Shown in pieces: positions 10,721 to 21,580 of a stretch of DNA of 64,000 nucleotides. The stretch's first letter is position 1. Every line of letters starts with the position of its first letter. The stretch comes from Camellia lanceoleosa (taxonomy: Eukaryota > Streptophyta > Magnoliopsida > Ericales > Theaceae). The notes under the pieces are model-generated. The model saw only the letters and a list, made by a program, of their open reading frames with translations. It was not told the DNA's origin and made no database searches. Both the position numbers and the translations under genes were made by a program. The stretch is taken from the NCBI GenBank assembly GCA_025200525.1, contig CM045762.1:125927752-125991751 (forward strand), in the 5' to 3' direction.

Positions 10721-11246
10721 TTAATCATGAAAATGTACATAAATATTTTCCCACCGCCAATCTTTTACATAATATGAAATCTCGTTGAGTACAATGATTA
10801 GTGCTAGACAATAATTTACAGGCCTAATAATCCCAAAGTTGGATAATGTCTTCGTCATCCTATGTGCAATAAGCCGGGTAAATATATTCTCCGTTAGGCT
10901 TTTGCGACCACTGTATGTCAACCATGTATACATTGTCGCGGTGAACGTCCGGACTCCCAGTGCTTTCCGGAGGTTGTAGTTGAACAGGCATTCTATCTTG
11001 TATACCCCCTGATTCCCCAGCATGGACATGTCTACGGCTTTGAACCACATCGGGTTCCTCAAAGTGTCGTAGAAGACCCCTGACAGCATCTTCTCTCTCC
11101 AGTGGATGTGGTTCGATACATCCGTTCGTATGGAATATCGAACAGCCGCATTGGAAGTGGAATATCTTCCAGCGTTGGGCCTTCTTCTTCTCATTGCGAT
11201 TCCTCTTCTTGATTGGTTTTGGCGAACAGGGGCTGGTCGACTGTGT
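10721..11246 (-). pseudogene. Geminiviral REn (C3)-like frame, right arm
   Basis: Minus-strand copy of the REn-like frame, ending at 10721. It shows the same core (CLFNYNLRKALG and the aromatic TFTATMYTWLTYSG segment) with about a dozen substitutions relative to the left arm. The open frame runs to the arm boundary at 11246 and on into host flank, so the predicted N-terminus beyond the REn homology is not viral. It lacks the TGA found upstream of the left copy. Confidence 0.7.
10860..11246 (-). pseudogene. Geminiviral TrAP (C2)-like fragment, right arm
   Basis: Minus-strand frame overlapping REn in another phase, with the same cysteine/histidine-rich region and a tail containing VQLQPPEST. 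It does not carry the internal TGA of the left copy but ends at a TAG (10860-10862), about ten codons before the left copy's end. The 5' part is missing because the arm begins inside the gene. Confidence 0.65.
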
Positions 11247-11883
11247 CTAAATGCCATGAACCAGAATTATTTAAGAATCATAATCTAGTGATCCATATCT
11301 TTTTGGGCTTCTCAACTTCGTAAGCATGATTCCTTTTTTAAGGTATTCTTATTGCATAAAGAAATATTCCTTATGCCTTGTGCATTAAGAAAATTGGTCT
11401 TTAAAGTGGATAAAAGAGTTAGTCGTGTGGGTTTTGCTCATAGTTTTAATTCATAGCAAAGAATTTTAGGTTCGTATGAGGGAAGCGGGTGACATTGTGT
11501 TTGATAATGTAGGCTTTATTGATTTGCAGAGAAAAGTGACTGAAATGATTTTGGACAATATTTTAAATATGATTTGGGGTTAATTAAAAGCCAATAAGTA
11601 TGGGGGAAACTAAGAAACTTTGAGATAGCAATTTAGTGGTTCCTAGACTTCTTCGGAATCTAATAGGCTCTAGCTTAGAAAAAGGGGCTACAAAATTTTG
11701 ACTAATTGAAACATTCTAACCTTAATAAAAATCACATGTAATGACCCAATAAATTAAGTCATCGTCTAGTCCTTTAGAAAATTACCTCATGACTACTCTT
11801 GGTTGCTAAAACTTGATAATTTACAAATAAATATATGGAGCAACTATATTTGTTAAATTGAGCATTGAATGCTGAATCAATAA
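11246..11883. repeat. Right host direct repeat flanking the viral insert
   Basis: Second copy of the ~638 bp intron segment, starting immediately after the viral arm (TGTGTC|TAAATGCC) and ending CAATAA before unique AT-rich sequence. It is about 97% identical by eye to 6928-7566. Differences are scattered substitutions and one or two single-base indels. Confidence 0.9.
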
Positions 11884-12179
11884 ATATTGAGTTATAATTT
11901 ATAAAATAAATATATAATAATATTTAAACAATTAGATATTAAAAAGGTTATAAACATGAGAAGTTTAGACATAAATCAATGAATTGAATGATGAATATAT
12001 GGTGAAACAGGTAAGACACTTTTCTCCATAGTAAGAGATTTGGGTCCAAGCCTCAGCATGATCCATGAATGCAGATTACATTATTGATTATGCTATGATT
12101 TATGATAATCCATGGATACATTTACTGTATAAGTTAAAGCAGTGCTGTGAAAAGTGAGCTAAGGTAAAGGGGCTGAAGC

Positions 12180-13840
12180 GACATGAAGTGGAGAAGCGTG
12201 GCTTAAGCGAGAAAAGTGCTTGCCTCAAGCCTTGCCGTGAGGTGGGGGCTCTTATTTATTTATTTATTTATTTTGTGTGTGTGTGTGTGTGCACATGCGC
12301 TTGTGTGTATCCAAAATTATCTTTTGAGAATCTGGGCAAGTCAGCAACTGTTCTCTGTAGGTAGATCACCGTATAAAGTTTGTGTTTTTGTTGGATTTTG
12401 ATACTTGGGATGTTGGATTTTTATGTTTTTAGTAAGGGCTAATTACACAAACCTCCCTTGATATTTTGACAAATACATGGACCTCCCTTACTTTAGCTAA
12501 CAATATACACAAGCCTCCCCTTGGTTAATTTGTCATCATATTTTAACATTTAAATGCCAAAATTACCTTTGCAGATCTTGTAACCAACACTCTTTCACAA
12601 CCAGACACCTCCATCCCATATTCTACCATTCCCATGGCCAAACACCTCTCTCTCTTTCTCTCCTCCCAGTGGTCATGACTCATTTCACACAATTATCAGA
12701 TTCCAGCCGAAACAAGGTATGAGATCACAACTCTAGGTAACGAAATCTGAGTAGAATAACCTAGAATTAATCAAAAAGTGAACATGAACAGCGCGGAGAT
12801 TGCATCTCTCAGCCGATGTTCCAGTGGCCATGTCCATAGAATGTAGAAAAGGATGGGTTGTGAAGAATCAATGAATAAATCCAGCCACTGCCGTATTGTG
12901 TGTATGCATATGTGTGTGTGTGTGTATATATATAAGTTCATATTGTCACTATTTGAGAAATATATCAATTAATAGGAAAATTTATGGGAAAGGAAATGAG
13001 CCATTGATACTTGCTAGGCTGGTGGAGACGTTTTTGAAAATTCTGTGTGTTTGGGAGTGGGAGGAGGTTATGGTTGTGTTGTGGTTAGAGTATACAAAAT
13101 GACCAAATGTTGGGTCTCAATTACTGTTATAGAGAGAGAGAGAGACATACACACACACACACAGAGACAGAACATACCCACCATCATGTACACATTTTGG
13201 GTCATCATACATAACCCACCCACCATTATATATACACCGAACATGACCCATTGGTATAGGAAGTTAACCCACAATGTAGACAAATTCTGCCATGGCCACT
13301 GTCAATTGTGGGTTTTCTTTGTTTGGCCTGAAGTTGGGGAAATTAATAAATGAGTAATTACAACTGAATATTTTTTAAGGGTAAAATAGTAAGTTTACCA
13401 TTTTTGTTGCTTAACGTCACTTGAAAGTTCTGGCAACAGAGGTCAGTGCAAATTCAGAAATCACAGGGGTGGCTGCTGTGATTGTCAAATACCTCAGAGT
13501 AATTAACCCTTTTATTATGGTTCTTGGAAATACTGAAGTTCTTGTCCAGACTATTTATTTTTTAAGAAATATCTTTGTCTTGCCTCGCCTCATCAGCTCA
13601 TGCTTAGGCCTTAGGAGGCCATTTCACCTCAGTTCGCTTTTTGCCTATCTACTAGCCCCGAAAATGAATGGCGCTCAAGTGCGCGACTTATACCCGGCCG
13701 TTCAACGAGAAAACTTTATTAGCCATGCATCGACAACCCTTGGGCAAGGCAAGGCAAGGCAAGGCAAACCCCAAACACGTCTTGCATTGGCCACACATTC
13801 GGCTGATGAAGGTCAGACTCTGGCTTGGCTTCGCTGAAGT
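12180..13840. repeat. Microsatellite-rich repetitive part of the intron
   Basis: Contains (TTAT)n at about 12252-12272, (GT)n at 12274-12291, (TG)n near 12907-12925, (AG)n at 13131-13145, (AC)n at 13149-13162, and five GGCAA units at 13743-13767. Words such as CTTAAGCGAGAAAAGTGCTTGCCT near 12210 (first 20 bases typical of dispersed plant repeats) and CTTGCCTCGCCTCATC near 13580 suggest old transposon sequence. I could not define an element. Confidence 0.45.
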
Positions 13841-15745
13841 AGCCCAAAGTCACATTCCTTGCAAGGCCATTAGCATTTCGACGACATTGGACAGTGTGGA
13901 TACAAAAAGTTATATTTAAAATTTAAAATTCCAAAGTGAGATATTTCAACACAATTGGCATTCATATATGATACTACAACCATCACGAGATTGACAATTT
14001 CACGAGTTGCAATTCTAACATTTTTCTTTCATACAAAAGCCAAATTCTATAAAAAAACAAAAGTAGACCAACTTCAATTTCAAATATAAATCAATAATGT
14101 ATCAAAAAATTCCATTTAAATACAAAAATTGGGATCTGAAAACTCAAAACTTTTAGAAGTTTTGAGTATTTGTTTTTCAATTTCCATAAAAGCAGCCAGT
14201 CATTATATTTTTATAACTTGAGTAATCTAAATACTCACTCAAATGGCCCACAGTACCCAAATCACCACAAATTTTCAAACCTTTGGCTTGTGCCTTCAAG
14301 ATATTACTTTTGAATCAATTTAGTGTATTGGAACAAAGTATGCCATACTTGTCACAAATCGCACGATTTTTCTGTGGTTATTGCTTCTGTTGATTTACCC
14401 TAGATACTTTAAAATTACTTGGTGTAGTGAACTGAATCATGTGGCAAGTATTTTGAATTGTTCGATTCGGATTAGCATCAGCATACTACTTTAAAATTGA
14501 AAAGTAACTCAAAATTAAACCTAAACATTGTTAAACATTGTTCAAGGTGTTCTCCATATGAAATCCCAAATTTGCCATTGGTCTTTTTTGCATAATTTTA
14601 TTAGTTACTTGTAGGAATTTGATCATACGCACAGTAAACAAGAAATATTTTTTCAGATTAAGCGCCTACTTGGCTCCTTTTCCGATTTTACTCTGGGTAG
14701 CAATGGTAGTTTGTCAAAAGACTATGTTTCAGGTTTTGTGGTGTGTGGGTTCTAATATTGTATGTGTTAGAGTTCATTGCTTTCTTCTGACCTTCATGTA
14801 TAAAGGACAGCTTTATTGATTGTTGGTCTATTAACATGGCCTCATTGTGGCTGAACAACATAAATTGTTTTGTTCTGTTTGTATTATATTTATGCAATTT
14901 ATATTCTATTGTTTTTGATTTGCTGATCGCACATAGTACACACTTGCCCTGCTGTGATATAAATTGATTACGCCAAATGGGACATGGTTCTTCTATAAGA
15001 ATGTCTATTTTATACTATACAACTACACATACACAAGCATAGTTTCGGGTATGGAGAATGAACATCGGTCTTCTCTTAAGGAATTACGGGCTGCTAGTTG
15101 TTGACATATTAAAACGAGGATAGCCCATTTTCCAAGAGTCTTTTATGGCTATTTGTTGGATTTCTTTCATAGTTGAATGTCCAAATTGAGGCAAGTTATA
15201 AAATTTGTAATTTACTTCCAACCAATTGATGAAAGAAAAAAATCGTCAAGAAATTAATTTTTAATTGATAGTTCAATCACCAGAGCTACACCACATTACA
15301 AATAGTATTAGTAACATATCAGGACTCAAAATACTATCTAAGAACACAAATAATCCAAATGTTTAGAAAAATGCAGCTAGATATTGTGATGTTCACTGGA
15401 GTTCGTAAATATCCCCATTGCATTCTTGTACTTCCTGTATTAATAAAGCGCCTTTCTTATGATCCTCTGGCATTATATTAGCCAGAGGTGGAACTAATTA
15501 TAATCAGGTATCAATGGCAACTGATTGGGCAGGAAATAAATGTTGCATAGTTTTCCCATATTGGGTGAACTATCTGATCTCCATACAGGTGATTTTCCAA
15601 GGAGATTTTCAAATATATTTTTACATTTTTTTAAAAAATTTTATGTAAGCAAAATATGTGCTTGTTTTCTCTGTTGTTTATCATCCTTTCAAAATGATTT
15701 GGATTTGGATTTCTCACAATTGAAAGTACAATGAACATTATGCAG

Positions 15746-16055
15746 CTCATTCTGATACAACTGTGGCAAGGATGTTGGTTGGGAACAAATGTGATTTGGA
15801 CAACATCAGGGATGTAAGTGTGGAAGAAGGCAAGAGCCTTGCAGAAGCGAAGGATTGTTCTTTATTGAGACATCTGCCCTGGATTCCACGAACGTTAGGA
15901 GAGCTTTTGAGATTGTTATCAGGGAGATCTATAGTAATGTCAGTCGAAAAGTTTTGAATTCAGATTCATACAAAGCTGAGTTGTCTGTCAATAGGGTAAG
16001 CCTCGTAAAAGATGGAGCTGATGGATCAAAGCAAGCTTCATGTTGTTTGAGATGA
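15746..16055 (+). CDS. RABA5C: RABA5c-like Rab GTPase, exon 2 (frameshifted)
   Basis: Second exon. It opens with [16 protein letters not shown], giving the G4 motif NKCD (about residues 125-128), and continues [11 protein letters not shown]. At about 15849-15850 one base is missing relative to an open frame: the following sequence resumes one frame over as [12 protein letters not shown] (the G5 motif) and runs through [14 protein letters not shown] to the C-terminal ASCCLR, whose paired cysteines are the geranylgeranylation site. With the shift as written the product would end at 15957 after about 181 residues, losing G5 and prenylation. With the downstream frame the total would be the family's usual ~214 residues. 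A G-run error in the assembly and a true null allele are both possible. Confidence 0.85.
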
Positions 16056-16205
16056 GACCGTTTCTGTTTTTTCATTTTAGAGATGAGTTGTCAAGGACTT
16101 TCTCAAATGTACTTGATTTGTTTTACCTGAATATTTCCAGAGTGGTTCTTTATTCATAAAATAAGATAATCGATTTGATTTTATTTTTTTGGTGTTCTGG
16201 ACTGT

Positions 16206-16211
16206 AATAAA
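16206..16211 (+). terminator. Candidate polyadenylation signal of the Rab gene
   Basis: AATAAA about 150 bp after the Rab stop codon, in a T-rich context (TTTTATTTTTTTGG upstream). It sits just before the antisense Copia fragment, so the 3' UTR is probably short. Confidence 0.45.
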
Positions 16212-16241
16212 CCTATATGTTTTAATTTGATATAGTGAAGC

Positions 16242-17240
16242 TTACAAATGTTCGTAATTTAATGTACTAGTAGTTTGTCCAACTGACAGAAGTTTAATAG
16301 GAAAAGAGGGTATATGAAGAGCTTCTGAACTAGGAAGACTTTGAAAGAAATTGACTTCACCATAACCGAGAATAGGAATTGAAGTACCATCAGCAATAGA
16401 GATAAATTTTGAATTAACATGTGATGTGAAATCCAATAATTAGTCTGGATTATTGGTCATATGATCTGTAGCACTAGAATCTATGACCCAAGTATGGTGA
16501 TTAGAAGCTGAAGAGAGGAAAGCACAGACATCAACTGCAACTTGAGTAGAGGAAGCAGGGTAACAGGAAGCAAGATTTGAGGAAATAGGTTCAGAAGGTG
16601 AAGTTTCTGATTTATTCATTTGTTGGAGAAGCTGAGTGAGTTGTCCAATTGAAGTAGAGGTACCTGCAGTCACAATATTGGCTTTATCGAGTTGAGGTTC
16701 AAATGGGGATGATGAATCGAGCATGTATCTCATGTTTCAGTTTATTACAATAACTACATCAAACAGATTGTCATTGACCTTTAGAAAAACCCTGACCTCT
16801 ACCAATAACATATTTTATGTCACCACGTTTCTTGTCTATCACAAACGCATGTATGTAAGCCAAGTCAAAATATGGCTTAGAATCAGGGACAAACTTAGAT
16901 TCAACAACTATTTTTTTTCTAGTTTCTTCATTCTGAATATTAGAAGAAACTGTAGTAAAAGAAGGCAAATCAATACTCATTAGCATAAGACTTCAAAGAC
17001 TCGTACTCAGGTTTCAAACCAGTAATTAACTGGAATATCTTGTATCTTCTGCCCATTTCAAGAGAATTTTAGGACGATATAAGGCTAGTTCATCCCACAT
17101 ACCTTTCATTCGTCCAAGATGCTTAGTAAGGGTTTATCACCTTCAATGACTTTGGCAATATCTAGTTTCAATTAAAAAGTCCGTGCAACATTGTTTTTGG
17201 TTACCATATATGCATACTGAATCCCGCACTAGATGAAAGT
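16242..17240 (-). pseudogene. Degenerate Ty1/Copia gag-protease fragment
   Basis: Read on the minus strand from right to left it shows a Copia-type gag: a MWDELALYRP-like stretch encoded near 17085, then LPSFTTVSSNIQNEETRKKI (16771-16986). A zinc-knuckle remnant CSYCNKLKHE near 16740-16765 follows. Next comes the aspartic protease region WVIDSSATDHMT (16440-16733; the usual DSGA is DSSA here). A segment ending LLSVGQ, typical of the pre-integrase part, completes it. Stops and frameshifts separate the pieces, and reverse transcriptase is not present. It inserted or was left just 3' of the Rab gene, on the opposite strand. No LTRs were delimited. Confidence 0.8.
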
Positions 17241-17278
17241 GGGTCAGAGCTTTGCAATTGAATGGACTATCTAGGAAC

Positions 17279-18072
17279 TGAGAACTTGCAACACAGAACA
17301 GCTTCAAAGCTGCTCAGCCGAGGTTGGCCGAAAAACCCCTCTGGTGTGGGAATAAGCGATCGGAGAAGATAAAAAACTCTCTCTAGGTGTCGAGAGAGGA
17401 AAGGAAAGAGTGTATTCAGTTGTGTTTAAGTGAGTAGAGTTGTCATGAGATGAGTTCCATACTTTCAATGTGAAGAGAGTGAGGCTTATATAGAAGACTT
17501 TGTTTGCCCGAGATGGTTTCATGGAGCTTTGGTGCTTCAAGGCTTCCTTAGCATTGCTCAAGGTAGGGGACCACTAGGTAGTTTATGATGGATCCATGTG
17601 CTTATTATAACCATGCATATAACAGATCACATTCCCTTAGTTAATTATTTCTGTGATTCTAGGGGGAGGGGACCAACTGAGGTGACAGCCTTCATATTCA
17701 TGCATTCATAGCTTCCACGTTGTTCCCTCAGCTCGATATTGTTGTGCCTCGGCTCGGCCTTTTGTAAGACTATTTGTAGAGATAGGCTGGCCCATTTGGA
17801 TATCTTTTTGTGGGCTTGACCCACTTTCGTTCAGATGATGGGTTCAGCCCATCAGTTCAGTCCATGGATTAAGTCTAGCAGCTCGGCCCAGCCCAGCATC
17901 ACGGCTTGGACTGGCCTTTCCACTGTGAGTTGGGCCTAAGTGCTTAAGGACATGGGAAGACTGCTCTTTATAGAGATGGGCTTAATTGGCTGGCCTACAC
18001 ATTCATCTGACCTACTTGGATTTGGGCTTAGTGGATTGGATCGGCCCAAGGCTTGGATCCGACCCGTTTATA
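17279..18072 (-). mobile_element. Candidate 3' LTR of element B
   Basis: The interval holds a minus-strand promoter-like TATATAAGCC (about 17486-17495). Its right end adjoins TTGCCCCTTC, which on the minus strand is a polypurine tract (GAAGGGGCAA), as expected next to a 3' LTR. The left boundary is guessed from TGAGAACTTGCAACAC at 17279. Terminal dinucleotides are not clean and the partner LTR is not in view, so boundaries are approximate. Confidence 0.4.
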
Positions 18073-18202
18073 TTTTGCCCCTTCATTTGCCCTCTAGCTC
18101 GTGCTAAGGTTCCCCTTGGGAGGAGCTACTGTTCAATGTCCCAATTGTCGCGTCACTTCGGTTCTGCTCCATCTCAGCCTTGGTAGTGGTTTGATCCTGA
18201 CA

Positions 18203-18331
18203 CACGTGCTCTGCATGCGTCCTTTCATGGTGACACGTGGCAACATGGTATTGGTGTGCAGAGATAATGCGCTGATTCCATACAGAGGGATGCGATTTTG
18301 TACCATCGCACCAGTCGAGGGTCATAAATAC
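18203..18331 (+). promoter_or_regulatory. Candidate promoter of the antisense extra gene of element B
   Basis: Two G-box cores CACGTG (18203-18208 and 18234-18239, the second as ACACGTGGC, an ABRE-like form) lie about 85-120 bp upstream of a TATA-like CATAAATACC (about 18323-18332). This precedes the plus-strand reading frame beginning at 18673. The arrangement looks like a self-contained promoter oriented opposite to element B. Confidence 0.5.
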
Positions 18332-18672
18332 CCTAAGGTTGTCTTTTCAAACCCTTCGACTGCTCCAGGTTTTGAAATCCCCAAAACCCTTTTCATTCTT
18401 TCTTCCTAGTTCTGAAGGTGCCTCATTTCGATGCTCACCGTTGTTACCGTTGGTTCCAGATGTTGCCGTCCTCCTTTAATTCCAGTTTTCAAGACCTTCG
18501 TTCTTTGTCGTCCTCTTGTCAAATCACTGTAATTTCATTTGAAACCCTTATTTTCTCTTACTTTTCTATTTATCGCCATTGCCGGCCCTTGTGCCACTGT
18601 TTCCGACGACTGGTGCTATTTCTCCGTCTTTTACTTAGTTCGATTCCGTCTTTGCCCTTCTAGGTCTAGATC

Positions 18673-20764
18673 ATGGGCAATTTTCATGCATTGGTTGATA
18701 CTCCTAAAGCGATGGCCATGTTCTGTTGGGACTACGGTATTTCAGATGACGTTACCCTTGCGTTGGCTAAAGTTGATGCCAAGTGCATGGGTACAAGGAA
18801 TACTGTTGCGTTCCCTGTTGCTACTATTGTCAAAGGGGCGGTTCAGTTCCCTTTGGACCCATTGGTCTGTCGTTTCTTGTACCAAGTTTAGCTTACCCTA
18901 ATGCAAGTTTCTATGAACCCGTTCTGTGTTGTTTGTAGCATTTTTGCTCTAAAAAGGTGATTAGGCTTGAACTTGGATATCTGGCACATCCTTGGTTGTT
19001 ATACCCTTTTTCATAACAAAGACCATAGTACCTATTACCTTCGCATCCATTTCGTTGACTCTCACCTGGTCATTGGCTTACCTGATTCTAATAAGCACAA
19101 TGATGACTTCCTCTAAGTTGGCGGCCCTTCCGAGACTGAGATCTAGTCCGAGAGGATGCCCCATAAAGATGGCTACCTAGGTCTGAATCCTTTGTCTTGG
19201 TATTTCTATACTTCTACTTTTGATTTATTGTTCTGTTTGAATGTCGTGCTAATATTGTTCCCTGTTTCTGGAGAATCTTCTTGTTATCAGAGGAGGCCGA
19301 CCCGTGAAAACACTAAAGCAATTAAGGCCATACTAAGGTACAAAAAGAGATCTGCCCCTGAGTTGTTGGAGTACTAAGTTACCTACCAAACTATTATCCC
19401 TAAAAGGGCAAGACTTGCTGCATTCTTGCTTGATTCTGATACTGAAACAGACACTCTCTCTGCCCCTTTGATCACCAACCGTCGTCACAGCAGTAGCCTG
19501 TCTACTGAGAGGACCCCTTCTCCTATCCCCATTTTCATAGGAGGCGGATCAATGTTGAACAGAATGGTGCTTGTAGATTTGGAGGCTGAGGCCTTTGGTT
19601 CTTTTTTAGCTTTGGAAACCCCCACGATGAGAGTTGAACCAAAAAGTCTAATGGATATGAAGTTGGAAATGGGGGCTGTTAGCCCTTTTGTTGTTGTTCT
19701 TGAACCTGACACCTTGATTGTTGAAAGGGGAAAGAAAGACTGGTAAAGCTAAGGTCGGTGAGGCTTTTGAGGAGCCCATTGTAGATAAATCCTGTGAATG
19801 TTAGGAATTGCCCATGTTGCATTAGGGTAGACCCATTTCTATTTCTAATTCTGTTGTTGCATCTAAAGATCTCGCTTTTGACCAGTGGACATGGCGAATC
19901 ACAATGGACCTTGTGATATTCCAATCTTGAAGGGAACTCTTCAAATGATGACTGATGTGAGTACCTCTGTATTTTCTTTTTTGTTCCTTCTTGTCAGTAT
20001 TGTTTCCTTTCTCTTAATACCTTTTATTGCTGCAGTGCATTCAAAGGATACATTTGTCCATTACCTGTGCTCAAGCATTGGAGAAGGCCGTGCTGGAGGC
20101 TACTATGAGTGTTGAAAGGTTGACAACGAGTCTTGAGGAGGAGGGTCGTAGAACTGCAGAGAGAGAGGTCTTTCGTTTGAATAAGGTTACTACCTCCGTT
20201 GAGAAATCCAAAGAAGCCGCTGTTGGGGCCCAGGCCCAGCTTGAGGGAAAAGTGGTTGACTAGGAGGCAGTTATAGCAGTGATGGTAGCTAAGCGCTCAA
20301 CTCTGGAAGCCAAGTACTGGCAGTAGGGCTAGGATGAAGCTGGAGTTTCCTATAAGGAAGATGTGTTGGTACTACGCGACAAGCTTTTCCTTAAAGGCTA
20401 GAGAAGTGCCCTAACTGCTGCCTAGGTTCCTGAGGGGTCTCCTTTGTTCCAGGAAATCCCCGTTCCCTCCAAATCCTTGAGCCTGAAAACTGCTTCCACA
20501 CCTACTACTTCCACACCTACTACTCCCCCGTCAAAGATCTCTCCAAGTACTAGTATTACAAACAAGACTCCAGAGAGTGAAGTTGCCAACAAGACAGTGT
20601 ATGCTGAAGAAGGTGGGAACCTAGAGATTGAAACTGCAGAGGAGGTGGTCAAGGAGGTTCCTATTTCCCAAGATATTGGAGCTACTTATGCTTTTCCTCC
20701 CAGAGAAGATTTGGACAAGACTGTGAACCCTACTTGTGAGATTCCTTCTTGCAATGAAAGTTGA
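18673..20764 (+). pseudogene. Antisense extra ORF of a Gypsy element (PF04195-like)
   Basis: The frame starts MGNFHALVDTPKAMAMFCWD and continues with VAFPVATIVKGAVQFPLDPLV, then LDIWHILGCYTLFHNK and YYLRIHFVDSHLVIGLPDSN. This is the pattern of the so-called gypsy-type transposase domain found in extra ORFs of plant retroelements. A proline/serine-rich middle (19426-19746) follows. A small intron is apparent (GTGAGT at 19957, TGCAG ending 20035), after which CAQALEKAVLEATMSVERLT predicts a coiled coil. The C-terminus is Thr/Pro/Glu-rich and ends at 20764. Several stops and frame changes break it. It lies opposite in strand to the integrase remnants at 21855 and 39589, the antisense extra-ORF position known in Tat-lineage elements. 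Confidence 0.65.
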
Positions 20765-21450
20765 AGTGATCTTTGAAACAACTTGAAGTTTTTTACATTT
20801 TTGTTTTTTCCTTCCTTTTGCTTTCTACTGTATTGGAGCTTGGTCTTCCTGACAAGTTGCCACTATCATGATTGCCAAGACAATTTTCTTATTTTTGTTG
20901 CTGTTTGTGAGGCCAGCTGTGCCTTTGTTGGATGATGATATTTTTTCTTTGATTTTGTAATCTGATGCTTTCTTGCTTCTATGAATGAATGTTATTTGTA
21001 CTGTTTGCCCCTGGTCGAGCACTATTGGGACCTTCGGGCCAAATAGCTACTCGGTCTGGTTATGCAATATGCTGCATGGTTGTGCTTGTATTGTAATCGA
21101 AGGAGAGTGACTTAACTAGGTCCAGGTAAGTTCTAAAAAAATAATTGTTTGCCCCCACCAGAAGCTAAGTAAGATTGGTACTGAAGATCCTGCTTTCTGG
21201 CAGAACCACTTAAGTCTGTTCCAATTCTATTTGTATGTAGCAGTACTGAAATGTTGATGTACTTGTACTTAAGAAAGAGAGTTGTGACTTTGAAAATTCT
21301 GTGATTTCCATAAAAGAAATGATCAGTTGAAAAATTCGTTAGTGTGGTTTCCACCAAGCAATTCTACTTGGCTAAGTTCCATTTTGGTTGCCAAACATTA
21401 CTCCACCAAGCAATTTCACCTGGCATGTTTGAGTGTGAACCAAAACCAAA

Positions 21451-21580
21451 TTCCGTTCGGTTGTTCCAAAGCTAATTCCGTTTGGTAAAAACCAAAGCTA
21501 ATTCCGTTTGGTAAAAACCAAAGCCGATTCTGTTCGGTTGAAATCGAAGCTAATTCCGTTCGGTTGAAACCAAAGCTAAG
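21451..21580. repeat. Five-copy ~30 bp tandem repeat
   Basis: The phrase AAAGCTAATTCCGTTTGGT recurs about five times with small changes (CGTTCGGTTG, CGTTTGGTAA), giving a unit of roughly 27-31 bp. It lies between the antisense ORF and the integrase remnant of element B, in its non-coding 3' part. The rest of 20765-21854 shows nothing recognisable. Confidence 0.7.

Larger units (their letters stand above)
9654..11246. mobile_element. Endogenous geminivirus, right inverted arm
   Basis: Reverse-complement copy of 7593-9190, starting CAACTCTCTAATTTTC inside Rep and ending GGTCGACTGTGT. It repeats the upstream end of Rep, the intergenic region, the V2-position ORF (plus strand here), the coat-less gap and the REn/TrAP-like frames (minus strand). 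Several codons that are TGA in the left arm are CGA here and one that is CAG in the left arm is TAG here, so the two arms have decayed independently since the duplication. Confidence 0.9.
2667..15745 (+). other. 13.1 kb phase-1 intron of the Rab gene
   Basis: It begins GTAAGT and ends TATGCAG, and joining the flanking exons restores the codon for Thr in KTHSD. From 2667 to about 4900 it is ordinary AT-rich intron with nothing recognisable. From about 4900 to 6360 it looks repetitive. From 6928 to 11883 it holds the geminiviral insert and its direct repeats. From 11884 to about 12170 I see only AT-rich sequence, and 12180-13840 is microsatellite-rich and repetitive. From 13841 to 15745 I see no gene; scattered short ORFs there are not supported. 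Confidence 0.85.

Noticed and set aside
13743..13767. CRISPR-like or regulatory array at the GGCAA repeats
   Set aside because: A simple five-unit microsatellite in plant intron sequence.
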